This document shows, in pieces, positions 31,944-40,280 of a DNA stretch of 51,460 nt. The stretch spans positions 1 through 51,460 of the forward strand of contig CAYYFC010000004.1 in NCBI GenBank assembly GCA_964471215.1, in the 5' to 3' direction. Under the pieces are notes generated by a model. The model was not told where the DNA came from. It made no database searches and saw nothing but the letters and a program-made list of their open reading frames with translations. How positions within the stretch are numbered: position 1 is the stretch's first letter; every line of letters starts with the position of its first letter. Made by a program: the position numbers and the translations under genes. The DNA comes from Archaeoglobus_B sp964471215 (lineage in GTDB: Archaea; Halobacteriota; Archaeoglobi; Archaeoglobales; Archaeoglobaceae).

Positions 31944-33242
31944 ATGTACTGGAATCCTAGTATCGAGAGGTTGTCAAAGAAGGAGCTTGAGGGTATTCAG
32001 GAGAGAAAACTTAGAGCTCTGGTTTATTACGTATACGAATACTCGCCGTTTTACAGACAAAAATTTAAACAGCACGGAATTCATCCCTGGGATATAAGCG
32101 GATTGAAGGATTTGAATAAATTGCCCTTTACAAGCAAAAAGGATTTGAGAGATAACTATCCATTCGGTCTATTTACCGTACCGCTATCACAGGTCGTAAG
32201 ATTTCATGCGTCAAGCGGAACCACGGGTAAACCGACTGTTGTCGGTTATACCCAGAGGGATATAGATGTGTGGGTTGAATGTCTCTGCAGGGGTTTGACA
32301 TCATGCGGTGTTACAAATGAAGATATAGTCCAAGTATCTTACGGATACGGACTGTTCACGGGCGGTCTGGGTTTTCACTACGCAGTTGAAAGATTGGGTG
32401 CCACGGTAATACCGACATCGGCCGGTAATACGCAGAGACAGATTGAACTTATGAAAGACCTTCACACGACCGTAATAGCCTGTACACCTTCCTACATGCT
32501 TTATATGATAGAGGTTGCCAGAAAGATGGAAGTAGATATAAGGGAGGATACAAGGCTTAGAATGGGTATATTCGGTGCTGAACCATGGAGTGAGGAGACT
32601 AGGAAGAGAATCGAAGAAAAGGCAGGTATAGAAGCCTATGACGTTTACGGAACTTCGGAGCTTGGAGGACCTCTATTTACGGAGTGTCAGGAAAAGAACG
32701 GGATTCACATATGGGCTGATCACTATCTAATCGAGGTTGTAGACCCAAAGACAGGAGAGCAGGTGGGTGAAGGTGAAAAAGGGGAGTTAGTCGTTACAAC
32801 ACTTACTAAAGAGGCGTTGCCACTGATAAGATGGAGAACTGGTGATATAACGATAATGGAGAGTGAAAAATGCGCATGCGGTAGGACTCATCCAAGAATT
32901 ATGAGAATTCTCGGAAGAACGGACGACATGATTATAGTCAGGGGTGTTAACGTATTCCCATCTCAGATAGAGCACGTACTCATGCAGGTACCGGAAGTTG
33001 GCGAACACTACCTGATAATCCTAGAGAGAAAGGAAGGATTGGATGAGATGACAGTTCAGGTCGAGCTGAGCGATAAGGCCAAGATAGAAAGGACGGCGGA
33101 TATACTAGAGCTCGAGAGGAGATTGGAGGAGAGACTAAAGGAGATTTTAAACGTTAGGGCTAAAATCAGGGTTGTTAACCCTGGAACGCTGCAGAGATTT
33201 GAGGGAAAGGCGAAAAGGGTTATAGATAAGAGAAGGATTTAG
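31944..33242 (+). CDS. paaK: Phenylacetate-CoA ligase (PaaK family)
   Basis: An adenylate-forming enzyme that activates phenylacetate or a related aryl acid to its CoA thioester. The 432 residues include the opening YWNPSIERLSKKEL, the AMP loop ASSGTTGKPTVVGYTQRD, YDVYGTSELGGP and the hinge GRTDDMIIVRGVNVFPSQIE. All are typical of PaaK. The likely start is the ATG at 31944. It is followed directly by an ACT-domain gene, a common pair in archaea. Together with iorA elsewhere in the window it fits aryl-pyruvate and arylacetate metabolism, which remains inference. Confidence 0.93.
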   Translation: MYWNPSIERLSKKELEGIQERKLRALVYYVYEYSPFYRQKFKQHGIHPWDISGLKDLNKLPFTSKKDLRDNYPFGLFTVPLSQVVRFHASSGTTGKPTVVGYTQRDIDVWVECLCRGLTSCGVTNEDIVQVSYGYGLFTGGLGFHYAVERLGATVIPTSAGNTQRQIELMKDLHTTVIACTPSYMLYMIEVARKMEVDIREDTRLRMGIFGAEPWSEETRKRIEEKAGIEAYDVYGTSELGGPLFTECQEKNGIHIWADHYLIEVVDPKTGEQVGEGEKGELVVTTLTKEALPLIRWRTGDITIMESEKCACGRTHPRIMRILGRTDDMIIVRGVNVFPSQIEHVLMQVPEVGEHYLIILERKEGLDEMTVQVELSDKAKIERTADILELERRLEERLKEILNVRAKIRVVNPGTLQRFEGKAKRVIDKRRI

Positions 33243-33245
33243 GTG

Positions 33246-33671
33246 ATGTGTATGAAGACGATAAAGCAGATATCTGTTTTCGTCGAAAACAAGCCGGGAA
33301 AGTTGGCGGGCATAACTGAGATACTGTATAACAGTGGTGTAAACCTCAGGGCTTTTACAATTGCTGAAGCCGGTGATTTTGGAATAGTTAGAATGGTAGT
33401 GGACAAAACTGAAGAGGCTTATAGAGCTCTGAAGTCATCTGGATATACAGTTGCGCTGACGGATGTAATAGGTGTTGAGGTTAAGGATGAACCGGGAAGT
33501 CTATATAAAATTGCGAAGCTACTGGGAGACAACAACATAAACATAGAATACGTCTATGCGTTTACATTTGGCGGTGAAAAGGCCCTGATAATTTTAAAGC
33601 CAAACAACATCGAAAAAGCTATAGAGTTGCTTGAGGAAGCTGGATTTTTATTTAAAGGAGAAATCCCATGA
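33246..33671 (+). CDS. Tandem ACT-domain protein
   Basis: It consists of two small ligand-binding ACT domains: residues 1-70 (IKQISVFVENKPGKLAGITE) and 71-140 (GVEVKDEPGSLYKIAKLLGD). The family binds amino acids. Two-ACT proteins next to paaK are common and are thought to sense aromatic amino acids or regulate the ligase. The start is ATG 33246 or, after GTG-TGT-like spacing, ATG 33252 (MKTIKQ), which is the better match to relatives. It overlaps the DUF2103 gene by 4 bases. Confidence 0.88.
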   Translation: MCMKTIKQISVFVENKPGKLAGITEILYNSGVNLRAFTIAEAGDFGIVRMVVDKTEEAYRALKSSGYTVALTDVIGVEVKDEPGSLYKIAKLLGDNNINIEYVYAFTFGGEKALIILKPNNIEKAIELLEEAGFLFKGEIP

Positions 33672-34387
33672 GATGTAGAAGATGTCATGCCGAATTGATG
33701 TACAAAACAGCTTACTGCTTGAACTGCGGTTATAGGAATGCATTGGGATGTGGGGTATATGCCAGAGAGGACAAGATATGTCTTTTTTTCATAGGCGAGG
33801 ACATTGTTGAGACAATATCCTTTAAGCTGTATGAGGAGGAGAAGTCTGTTATAAATATGTTTGAGTTGATAGCCGAAAGGATACATGAAAGGAGAGTTGA
33901 CGAAACTTATATTTCCGGTTCAAACCATGATCTAATCGAAAGTACGTTTGAAATGGTAAAGAGGTATTCTCTCAGTCCTCTGAGAATTTTTAAAACTGAT
34001 GTATTCGAAGATTCGGGTGAATTTTTAAAGTCGCTAACAGATTATCTCAGAACTAAGAGGGAATTGAAAAGGGTTTACATGAGACCGGAAAAGAAAATCC
34101 ATGGATCGCACTCGACCATAATCGGAGGTAAAATAGGATTGAAATTTATAGAAAAAATAGCCAGATCAGAATTCGTGAAAAAGATAGTTCCAGGGGTTAT
34201 AGAGGCGAAAGGAACTGCTTCCGGTGGAGGTGTGAGGTTTAAGCTTACAAGATGCGACGAAAGGGGAAATATAAGAGCGTTACTTATAAATGGTGCGACT
34301 GTTCAGGAGATTCACATAATTACTACCGCCAGAAACAAGGAAGAGGGAGAAATCGTTTTAAAAATTTTAAAGGGGTTCATTGATTAG
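33668..34387 (+). CDS. DUF2103-like predicted metal-binding protein
   Basis: The 239-residue protein starts with a zinc ribbon (CRRCHAEL and CLNCGYR) and has a C-terminal conserved region with HGSHSTIIGGKIGLKFIE and KLTRCDERGNIRALLING. I place it with the archaeal DUF2103 proteins from these features, with moderate certainty. Function is unknown; the C-terminal part could bind nucleic acid. It overlaps the ACT gene upstream by 4 bases and the convergent MBF1 gene by 11 bases. Confidence 0.62.
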   Translation: MRCRRCHAELMYKTAYCLNCGYRNALGCGVYAREDKICLFFIGEDIVETISFKLYEEEKSVINMFELIAERIHERRVDETYISGSNHDLIESTFEMVKRYSLSPLRIFKTDVFEDSGEFLKSLTDYLRTKRELKRVYMRPEKKIHGSHSTIIGGKIGLKFIEKIARSEFVKKIVPGVIEAKGTASGGGVRFKLTRCDERGNIRALLINGATVQEIHIITTARNKEEGEIVLKILKGFID

Positions 34388-34841
34388 ATTTCTTCTTCTT
34401 TATTACGACTATATCACCAAGGGTTGGTGTTAGATCTATCTTCTCCCTCTTAAATTTAACTTCCTCCCTTTTACACCTAAGCTTTATATTGAAAATCCTT
34501 TCAAGCTTTTCTATAACATCAAGCTCGGGCGTTATCTCAGCATTTTCTATCTTCCTTATAAGAGATTCCTTTTCCTGTATTCTCTTGGCCAGCTCCTTCT
34601 GACTCCATCCCCTCCTTTCCCTTTCCCTTTTAATTATCAGATGAAAGTCCTCGAGAAGCTCATAATCGTATTCGCTTTCCCTAGAAATCCTAACGAATTT
34701 CTCTGTTCTTACAGGTTTTACATCTCTAGGTTTCTCCACTCCATAATCCTTGCAACTTTCACAGACCGTCAGCTCAGAACCCTCAACTATTATCTTAAAC
34801 TTTCTCCCCGTTATAGGTCTTCCGCATATCTCACATTCCAT
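34377..34841 (-). CDS. Archaeal multiprotein bridging factor 1 (aMBF1)
   Basis: The 154-residue protein has the aMBF1 layout: an N-terminal zinc ribbon (CEICGRPI and CESCKDYG), a linker, and a Cro/C1 helix-turn-helix reading WSQKELAKRIQEKESLIRKI with the conserved NAEITPELDVIEKLE. In archaea it associates with the small ribosomal subunit and possibly with transcription factors. It follows the hydrogenase maturation protease gene by 6 bases on the same strand, so it may be cotranscribed with the hydrogenase. Confidence 0.92.
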   Translation of the reverse strand: MECEICGRPITGRKFKIIVEGSELTVCESCKDYGVEKPRDVKPVRTEKFVRISRESEYDYELLEDFHLIIKRERERRGWSQKELAKRIQEKESLIRKIENAEITPELDVIEKLERIFNIKLRCKREEVKFKREKIDLTPTLGDIVVIKKKKSNQ

Positions 34842-34847
34842 ATCAAA

Positions 34848-35294
34848 TCAACCCTCCAACTCCCTTAAAATAATTTTTACAGCTTCCGGTATTGCCCTTC
34901 TAACACTTTCTGAACAATTGTATCCAAAACTGTTTGCATCATCAACCTCTATTGCAATTATTTTAAGATCTTTTGGCATTTCATCTTTAAACACTTCATA
35001 ACCTATCTTTATTGCCGTGGCCAGATCAAGGCTGTGCGAACTTGAAAACTTGTAAGAGACAAACAGATCGTCCAATGAGAGAACATATATTGTTCCCGGC
35101 TCATTCCCCGTTTTTATACCGTCAACAACTATAGCCTTTTCGTATCCCATGAGCTTATATACTACGTTGAGATCTGTACTCATCATGAAATCTACATCTA
35201 CTTCAGCTCTTTTTTTAACTTCTTCGACTACCTTTATTCCCACCGAATCATCCTTCAGAACGGGATTTCCTATTCCCAGTACAATCGTCTTCAT
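34848..35294 (-). CDS. Hydrogenase maturation protease
   Basis: This endopeptidase trims the C-terminus of the hydrogenase large subunit after nickel insertion. The 148-residue protein shows LGIGNPVLKDDSVGIKVVE, the nickel-sensing acidic residues (Asp in KDDSVG and VVDGIKTG) and the conserved SSHSLDLATAI. It starts 2 bases after the large subunit ends, whose C-terminal extension it would remove. The family match is strong. Confidence 0.9.
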   Translation of the reverse strand: MKTIVLGIGNPVLKDDSVGIKVVEEVKKRAEVDVDFMMSTDLNVVYKLMGYEKAIVVDGIKTGNEPGTIYVLSLDDLFVSYKFSSSHSLDLATAIKIGYEVFKDEMPKDLKIIAIEVDDANSFGYNCSESVRRAIPEAVKIILRELEG

Positions 35295-35296
35295 GG

Positions 35297-36772
35297 TTAG
35301 AAGTTCCTCAGAACCTTAACTATGTTTCCGTCGCAGTCATACACGGTTATTTCAACCGGATACCTTCCGGGAAGAACGTGGGACGCACAGGCCTGACAGA
35401 TGTCGTAAGGTCTATAAGCCATCTCGACGTAATTCAGAAGCCTTTCATCTATTTTCCCTTCCCTTATAAAGTGTCTTGCAGCCTTTTTAATTGCTATATT
35501 TATAGGTGCGTGATTCTGAGTTGTTGCAACTATCAGATTAGCCTCTGTAACTATTCCCCTATCATCGGTCTTGTAGTGATGTATCAATGTTCCTCTCGGC
35601 GCCTCCACAATCCCAACACCCTCTCCCACGGGCTTTCCCAGCTCAGCCCTTATATCAGAACTCGTTATTTCCGGATCCTGGGAAAGCTCAAGAACTCTTT
35701 CCGCTGCGTTTAAAAGTTCGATCGCCCTAGCCCAGTGATATGCCATTATGAAGTGAATGGGTTTCTCCTTCATGACATCGTACATCCTCTCATATGCTTC
35801 CTGGGCAAGCGGTGTATTCATGCCGCTTGCAACGTTACATCTTGCCAAGGGTCCAACGCTGTATATGCTTGCTTCATCGCCTTCAACAAAACCCTTCCAT
35901 CCCATCTTTTTAAAATATGTCATCTTGACATAACTCCAGGGAAATACCCTTTCGGCAATGAAATCGAGATAATCCGTCCCCCGGTCTTTAAATCTGAAAA
36001 TCTCATTTCCCCTCGTATCCACACACTTCTGGTATCCATCGTAGTAGTTTACTCTATCCCTATCGTCCACAGTTCCCATGTAATTCACTACAACTCTGTA
36101 GAAATCACTTGTGATTAATTCCATGTACCTTTCACTCTTAAGTATGGTATCCTCGAATATCTGCAGAGTTAGCTTCCCCAGATCAACAATTTCTTTTGCA
36201 AGACTTTCGATCTCCCTTCTCTCATCTTCGGTTATTCTTTTAGACCATCCTCCAGGTAAACCCGCTACTGGATGTATTGGTTTTCCCCCTAGAATTTCAA
36301 GGATCTTTACGGCGGCAAACCTCTTTCTTAAAATCTCCCTACCAAGATCCACTCCAACCTTTTTTATCAGGCCGATCAAATTCCTTTCAGACGGATCTGC
36401 TTCTGGTCCTACCACGAAATCCGGCAGTCCGAGTGCATAGAGGACAACGCAGTGATCTTCGACATGATGGGCATTTAAAAATAGTTCTCTTATCTTTTTG
36501 GCAGTTTCAGGTGGCTCAACACCGTAAACTGCATCGCTTGCCTTTGTTGCAGCGGTGTGGTGAACCGCTCTGCACACACCGCATATCGTCGAAACAGTTC
36601 TCGGAACCTCCTCGATCGGCAACCCCCTTAAAAACGTTTCGTATCCCCTAAACTCCACAATTTGGTAAAATGCATCCGCAACATTTCCCCTTTCGTCAAG
36701 AAATATTGCTATCTTACCATGCCCTTCAAGTTTTGTCATGGGCTCTATTTCTATCTTTTTCAAATTACACAC
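35297..36772 (-). CDS. mvhA: F420-non-reducing [NiFe] hydrogenase large subunit (MvhA/VhuA type)
   Basis: This is the catalytic subunit that splits or makes H2 at a Ni-Fe centre. The nickel ligands are all present: N-terminal ICGVC with Cys64, Cys67 and His71 following, and C-terminal DICQACASH with Cys459 and Cys462. A 26-residue extension after His465 (VLPGRYPVEITVYD and on) is the expected substrate of the downstream maturation protease. The first of the two conserved residues is Asp457-Ile458 rather than the usual Asp-Pro. The sequence matches group 3 soluble enzymes such as Mvh. Confidence 0.9.
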   Translation of the reverse strand: MCNLKKIEIEPMTKLEGHGKIAIFLDERGNVADAFYQIVEFRGYETFLRGLPIEEVPRTVSTICGVCRAVHHTAATKASDAVYGVEPPETAKKIRELFLNAHHVEDHCVVLYALGLPDFVVGPEADPSERNLIGLIKKVGVDLGREILRKRFAAVKILEILGGKPIHPVAGLPGGWSKRITEDERREIESLAKEIVDLGKLTLQIFEDTILKSERYMELITSDFYRVVVNYMGTVDDRDRVNYYDGYQKCVDTRGNEIFRFKDRGTDYLDFIAERVFPWSYVKMTYFKKMGWKGFVEGDEASIYSVGPLARCNVASGMNTPLAQEAYERMYDVMKEKPIHFIMAYHWARAIELLNAAERVLELSQDPEITSSDIRAELGKPVGEGVGIVEAPRGTLIHHYKTDDRGIVTEANLIVATTQNHAPINIAIKKAARHFIREGKIDERLLNYVEMAYRPYDICQACASHVLPGRYPVEITVYDCDGNIVKVLRNF

Positions 36773-36791
36773 CTCCGAAATTTTATAAATA

Positions 36792-37757
36792 TCACAGACC
36801 TCCTTTTTTACTTATCATAGCAGTCGGCAATGAATATCTATACAGGATCTTTGTCAGAACAGGATATTTTTCAAATATCTGATCCACAACCTTTTCATCC
36901 TTAAGTATGGCTGCAATTGAACCTATAGCCCTTAATCCGAAGTCTGTTACAGGTGGTATAGGTCCTCCACAACCGGCACATCTTATCCCAACTCTCGGAC
37001 AGCATGCACCACAATCTCCCTGAGTAATCGGTCCAAGACATAGATATCCCTGCTGTAACAGGCATTTATCCTCCTCAGGAACTCCTTCAATCATTCTCCT
37101 TATCTCCTTTACGGGTTCTCTCGTTTCACCTCTGTTTGCGGGATTTCTCGGACATACATCGCATACGGACTTCCCGTTCGTAATCCAAGAACCCTTAGGT
37201 GGCAGTTTACCTGTAACTATGGACTCCACTACCCTTGCAACATGCTCGTGATGAGGGGGACATCCACCAACGAAGTAATCCACATCCACAACCTGATGAA
37301 CTGCCCTGACTTCATCCAAGAATTCCGGTAGTGTCAATTCATAACCGTTGAATAAACTTCTGGGTTGCGGTATTATTCTATCAGGGTTTTCCGTACTAGG
37401 ACTTCTTATGTATGCATTTTCGAAAAGTTCTTCTCTGCTGTGCAGATTTGCCATCCCAGGAATTCCACCTATTGACGCGCAAGCACCAAATGCAAACAAA
37501 ATCTTTGATTTTTCCCTTAAAACTTTAACCAGGTATTCATTTTCCTTATTTCTAACCATTCCAGCCACAAATGCCACATCAATCGATTTATCGGGCATTG
37601 CTTTCAAGTCCTTATACTTTACGTCAGCAACGGTCGGTGCCCAGAAAACTACTTCTATGCTCTCCAAGGCATCCACGAGTTTTTCTGAGAGATCGACAAT
37701 AGACATATCACAGCCACCGCACCCGCTAATTAGTAAAAATGCAAATTTCAGAGCCAT
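36792..37757 (-). CDS. mvhG: F420-non-reducing hydrogenase small subunit (MvhG/VhuG type)
   Basis: The electron-transfer subunit, with iron-sulfur clusters. The 321-residue protein has the proximal-cluster start ISGCGGCDMS, AFGACASIGG, VGGCPPHHEHV, and a cysteine-rich C-terminus (CDVCPRNP, CLGPITQGDCGACCP, CAGCGGP) for the other clusters. It precedes the large subunit by 19 bases. A strong ribosome-binding site (AGAGGTGATG) precedes its ATG. The usual third gene, mvhD, is not upstream or downstream; the hydrogenase must use another partner or an MvhD encoded elsewhere. Confidence 0.9.
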   Translation of the reverse strand: MALKFAFLLISGCGGCDMSIVDLSEKLVDALESIEVVFWAPTVADVKYKDLKAMPDKSIDVAFVAGMVRNKENEYLVKVLREKSKILFAFGACASIGGIPGMANLHSREELFENAYIRSPSTENPDRIIPQPRSLFNGYELTLPEFLDEVRAVHQVVDVDYFVGGCPPHHEHVARVVESIVTGKLPPKGSWITNGKSVCDVCPRNPANRGETREPVKEIRRMIEGVPEEDKCLLQQGYLCLGPITQGDCGACCPRVGIRCAGCGGPIPPVTDFGLRAIGSIAAILKDEKVVDQIFEKYPVLTKILYRYSLPTAMISKKGGL

Positions 37758-38731
37758 TACATCACCTCTTTAAAGGCATGGTGCTTTTTTGATCTAGTCC
37801 TTTTGCTTCGTTGAAGATAAAGTTTTTGGTATTGTTCAAATTGATACGTGAGATGAAATCAGACAGTACGCATGTTTGCATCGGGCAATACCTAAATCTT
37901 CTAGCCTTCATCAAATAGCTATCGAGATGAACTGTTGTACATGAATTCAAAATTCTTATATCTGAAGTAAGAATTAAAGAAGTCACATAAACTGTTTAAT
38001 TCTGCTGAAAGACCGAGTTGAAATACATCATTTAATTTAATAAAGATTTTAATATATGAACCGTTATGCAGAAGTATTGTGTAGAAGTTAAATTTACCCG
38101 AATTAAAGATTGACGGATAACCAGTGTTGAAATAATCTCACAGTGATCATAAGATTACAGAGTGTCGCTAAGGAAAGCCTCGATCTTCACGGTAGATTAC
38201 AAAGTTGAATTATGTTAACTTAAATTTAAAATTTTATTTAATTTAATACATTTAATACTTTCTAAATTTTTATATGATTAAATACTTCACTTTTAATCTA
38301 CCGTTCAATGTGGGGGATGAATTAGCTCGCTGAAGGGGGAGGTTGGTGTGCGTTAGTCTTATAAAACCTCGCTGAGTTATGTTTAATGTCGGGTGGGAAG
38401 GGTAAAACAAGCCTTCATAACATCGAATCCTGCAAAAGATAGAGGTAACAGGGCTCTGTCTGGCTCCGTGCATATCTTATAAGAATTTGCACAAACCTTC
38501 CCCGCTAGAAATCCTCGCACTTCAATGCAGGGAGGAGGTCAAAGTATTCATACCGATTATGCTTTTTCAGATCGTTTCGTCATATCGATTGATAACTATA
38601 ATACCGCGCAGCAGATGCTGACAATCAGATAGATTTTTATTTCAGTGTAATCTTGTGAAGCAAGAAGGGAATTATTATGCGTACACAATAAAGCGAATAC
38701 TCAGAGCTTTCGTGGGAGATAAAGGATGGGT
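37758..38731. other. 974-bp gene-poor region with a GC-richer island
   Basis: The left part (to about 38290) is very AT-rich and has no believable gene; it should contain the hydrogenase promoter on the minus strand. From about 38301 to 38539 composition becomes noticeably richer in G and C, with short inverted and direct repeats (GAGGTT and AACCTC around 38340-38370; CTCGCTGA twice). This island is bordered by sequences resembling TnpB-type right ends. It may be a relic of such an element, an unannotated structured RNA, or both. The remaining stretch up to 38731 shows nothing recognisable. Confidence 0.5.
38301..38539 (-). repeat. Relic of a TnpB-type element end (two right-end-like motifs)
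   Basis: Read on the minus strand, 38539-38513 begins ACCTCCTCCCTGCATTGAA and continues GTGCGAGG, nearly the same as 3295-3313 plus the sequence rejoined after removal of the MITE. At 38325-38301 the minus strand reads CTAATTCATCCCCC, resembling the motif at 3587-3599. No transposase coding remains between them. Confidence 0.5.
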
Positions 38732-39703
38732 TTAAACCTTTATCCATTTTATCAATATATATCTATTTTTATTGTTTTCTTTATAAGTAAATATCATGTC
38801 CTTTCTTACGTTATGAGCAAGCCTTACAGCTCTAGCTATTTCAAAGGCTTTCATTTTTTTGTCATCTACTATGCTCACGAGATATTTTGAATGAGGTAAA
38901 TTCTCAACACTTAAAACCTCCTCATAAATTCTGAAATCGCATCCAAATTTAAATCCAGTCTTTACAACAAATCCTCTTTCCTTTAAATCCTTATATACTT
39001 CATATCTCCTCTCGAAATTCCTGTCAAACCTTTTAGCGATCTCTCTGACATCATCTTCATATAACTCCTTTTGATTTGAAAAAATCCTTAGATTTCCCCT
39101 TTCCATAAGGTATAACGCCTCCATCAGAGACAACTCCACAGCATCGTTTCTGTACGAGCCGTAGAAGTATCTAGTGTAAATTTCTGCTAAGTTAACGATT
39201 ACCCTGTTTCCGATTAGTTTACCCTTCGCTTTAAAGTCCTCGTGGAAATTCCTGCCCCTTATATCCACCTCCTCAACTCTATAATACGTAAGCTCGCTCT
39301 CCTCATCTACAATTGCCAGTACAAGGTTTTCGAGTTTTCTTTTAGCGAGATCCATTACTGATAACTCCTTAGTTTCAAATACCGGAAGAAAAATGTATTT
39401 ATAGATTAATAAGTTGTCTATTACCCTTACCCTGTATCCCCTCCTTCTCAGATCTTCAAATGCATAGTAGAGTGCCAGTATTTCATCGTCGATTGACATA
39501 ACCCATTTAAACACATCGTAAACGTCCAATACCCTGTTATTCATTATGACGTTCACATCTTCCCTCAACGCAAGGTAGAGGACTTCCACGGGGTGAAGAA
39601 TAAGCTTGGCACCCCTCCTTACACCGAATCCCCTATCCTCCAACCTTTTAGAAAAGGCCGTATAGCCGTTTTTACCCCTGATAAATATGTCCATTTGTAT
39701 CAT
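38732..39703 (-). CDS. endA: tRNA-splicing endonuclease EndA (homodimer type)
   Basis: EndA cuts introns from tRNA and pre-rRNA at bulge-helix-bulge motifs. At about 323 residues it is the long form made of two fused repeats, as in Archaeoglobus, which works as a homodimer. The C-terminal catalytic part shows YEVYKDLKERGFVVKTGFKF, then CDFRIYEE, the histidine segment LPHSKYLVSIV and the terminal ARAVRLAHNVRKDMIF with the lysine. I chose ATG 39703 over an upstream TTG; ATG 39694 (MDIFIRGKNG) is equally possible. A TATA-like sequence lies at about 39720-39735. Confidence 0.9.
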   Translation of the reverse strand: MIQMDIFIRGKNGYTAFSKRLEDRGFGVRRGAKLILHPVEVLYLALREDVNVIMNNRVLDVYDVFKWVMSIDDEILALYYAFEDLRRRGYRVRVIDNLLIYKYIFLPVFETKELSVMDLAKRKLENLVLAIVDEESELTYYRVEEVDIRGRNFHEDFKAKGKLIGNRVIVNLAEIYTRYFYGSYRNDAVELSLMEALYLMERGNLRIFSNQKELYEDDVREIAKRFDRNFERRYEVYKDLKERGFVVKTGFKFGCDFRIYEEVLSVENLPHSKYLVSIVDDKKMKAFEIARAVRLAHNVRKDMIFTYKENNKNRYILIKWIKV

Positions 39704-39803
39704 GTGGTTCAATTGTTATAAGAGTATAACGTAAAACCAAAACAATTTTTAAAAGAATAAAAGATCTATCTGATACAATTAATAACAGTCTAGGAGGGTT
39801 GAA

Positions 39804-40280
39804 ATGCTTAAAAAGTTATTTTTACACGAGAAAACAGTTGATATAATGCTGAAAATACTTGAAGCCGAAGAAAACGGAAGAGACGTGTATCCTTTAATAA
39901 TCGCAAAAGAGGTGAACTCCCCTTACAGCTACATATCGAAGGTTCTTAGTGAATTTGAGAAATTTGCAATAATCGAGAGTGAATTGAAGGGGAGGGTCAG
40001 GGTTGTTAAATTTACAGAAGGTGGAAGAAGGCTTGCTCAGATGTTGAGGGAGTTGAAGAAAGAACTTGAAAAGGATTTCATATCGCGTAAAAAGCTTTCA
40101 ATTCTTAAGGATCTTCTGAAATCAAAAACCAAGGATTTTAGATATCTTGCACCTATAATTGCCGAAATCGAGCTCTTGAAAAAGTCGAACGATTTGGAGG
40201 TTATTAAAGAGGCAAAGGAGCTGGAGGAAAAAGTCAATAAGATTTTAGGTGAAATTTATGAAGATAATAGAGATAGTTGA
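39804..40280 (+). CDS. Winged-helix transcriptional regulator, unknown target
   Basis: The 158-residue protein has an N-terminal winged helix (KTVDIMLKILEAEENG, VNSPYSYISKVLSEFEKFA, then the wing KGRVRVVKFTEGGRRLAQM) of the MarR/PadR-like kind, and a long helical C-terminus probably used for dimerisation. An AGGAGGGTTG ribosome-binding site precedes the ATG. Its end overlaps the M20 peptidase gene by 23 bases, so both are in one operon and it may control it. The ligand is unknown. Confidence 0.72.
   Translation: MLKKLFLHEKTVDIMLKILEAEENGRDVYPLIIAKEVNSPYSYISKVLSEFEKFAIIESELKGRVRVVKFTEGGRRLAQMLRELKKELEKDFISRKKLSILKDLLKSKTKDFRYLAPIIAEIELLKKSNDLEVIKEAKELEEKVNKILGEIYEDNRDS

Noticed and set aside
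37762..37986. 74-codon minus-strand frame just upstream of the hydrogenase small subunit, considered as a possible MvhD remnant
   Set aside because: It has no ferredoxin- or MvhD-like cysteine pattern and looks like promoter-region noise.
38270..38473. 67-codon minus-strand frame in the gene-poor region
   Set aside because: Residue composition is unlike neighbouring proteins, there is no ribosome-binding site, and it covers the relic/possible RNA island.
38301..38539. Island tested by eye as SRP RNA or RNase P RNA
   Set aside because: The conserved SRP helix 8 motifs and the RNase P P4 core sequences could not be found on either strand.
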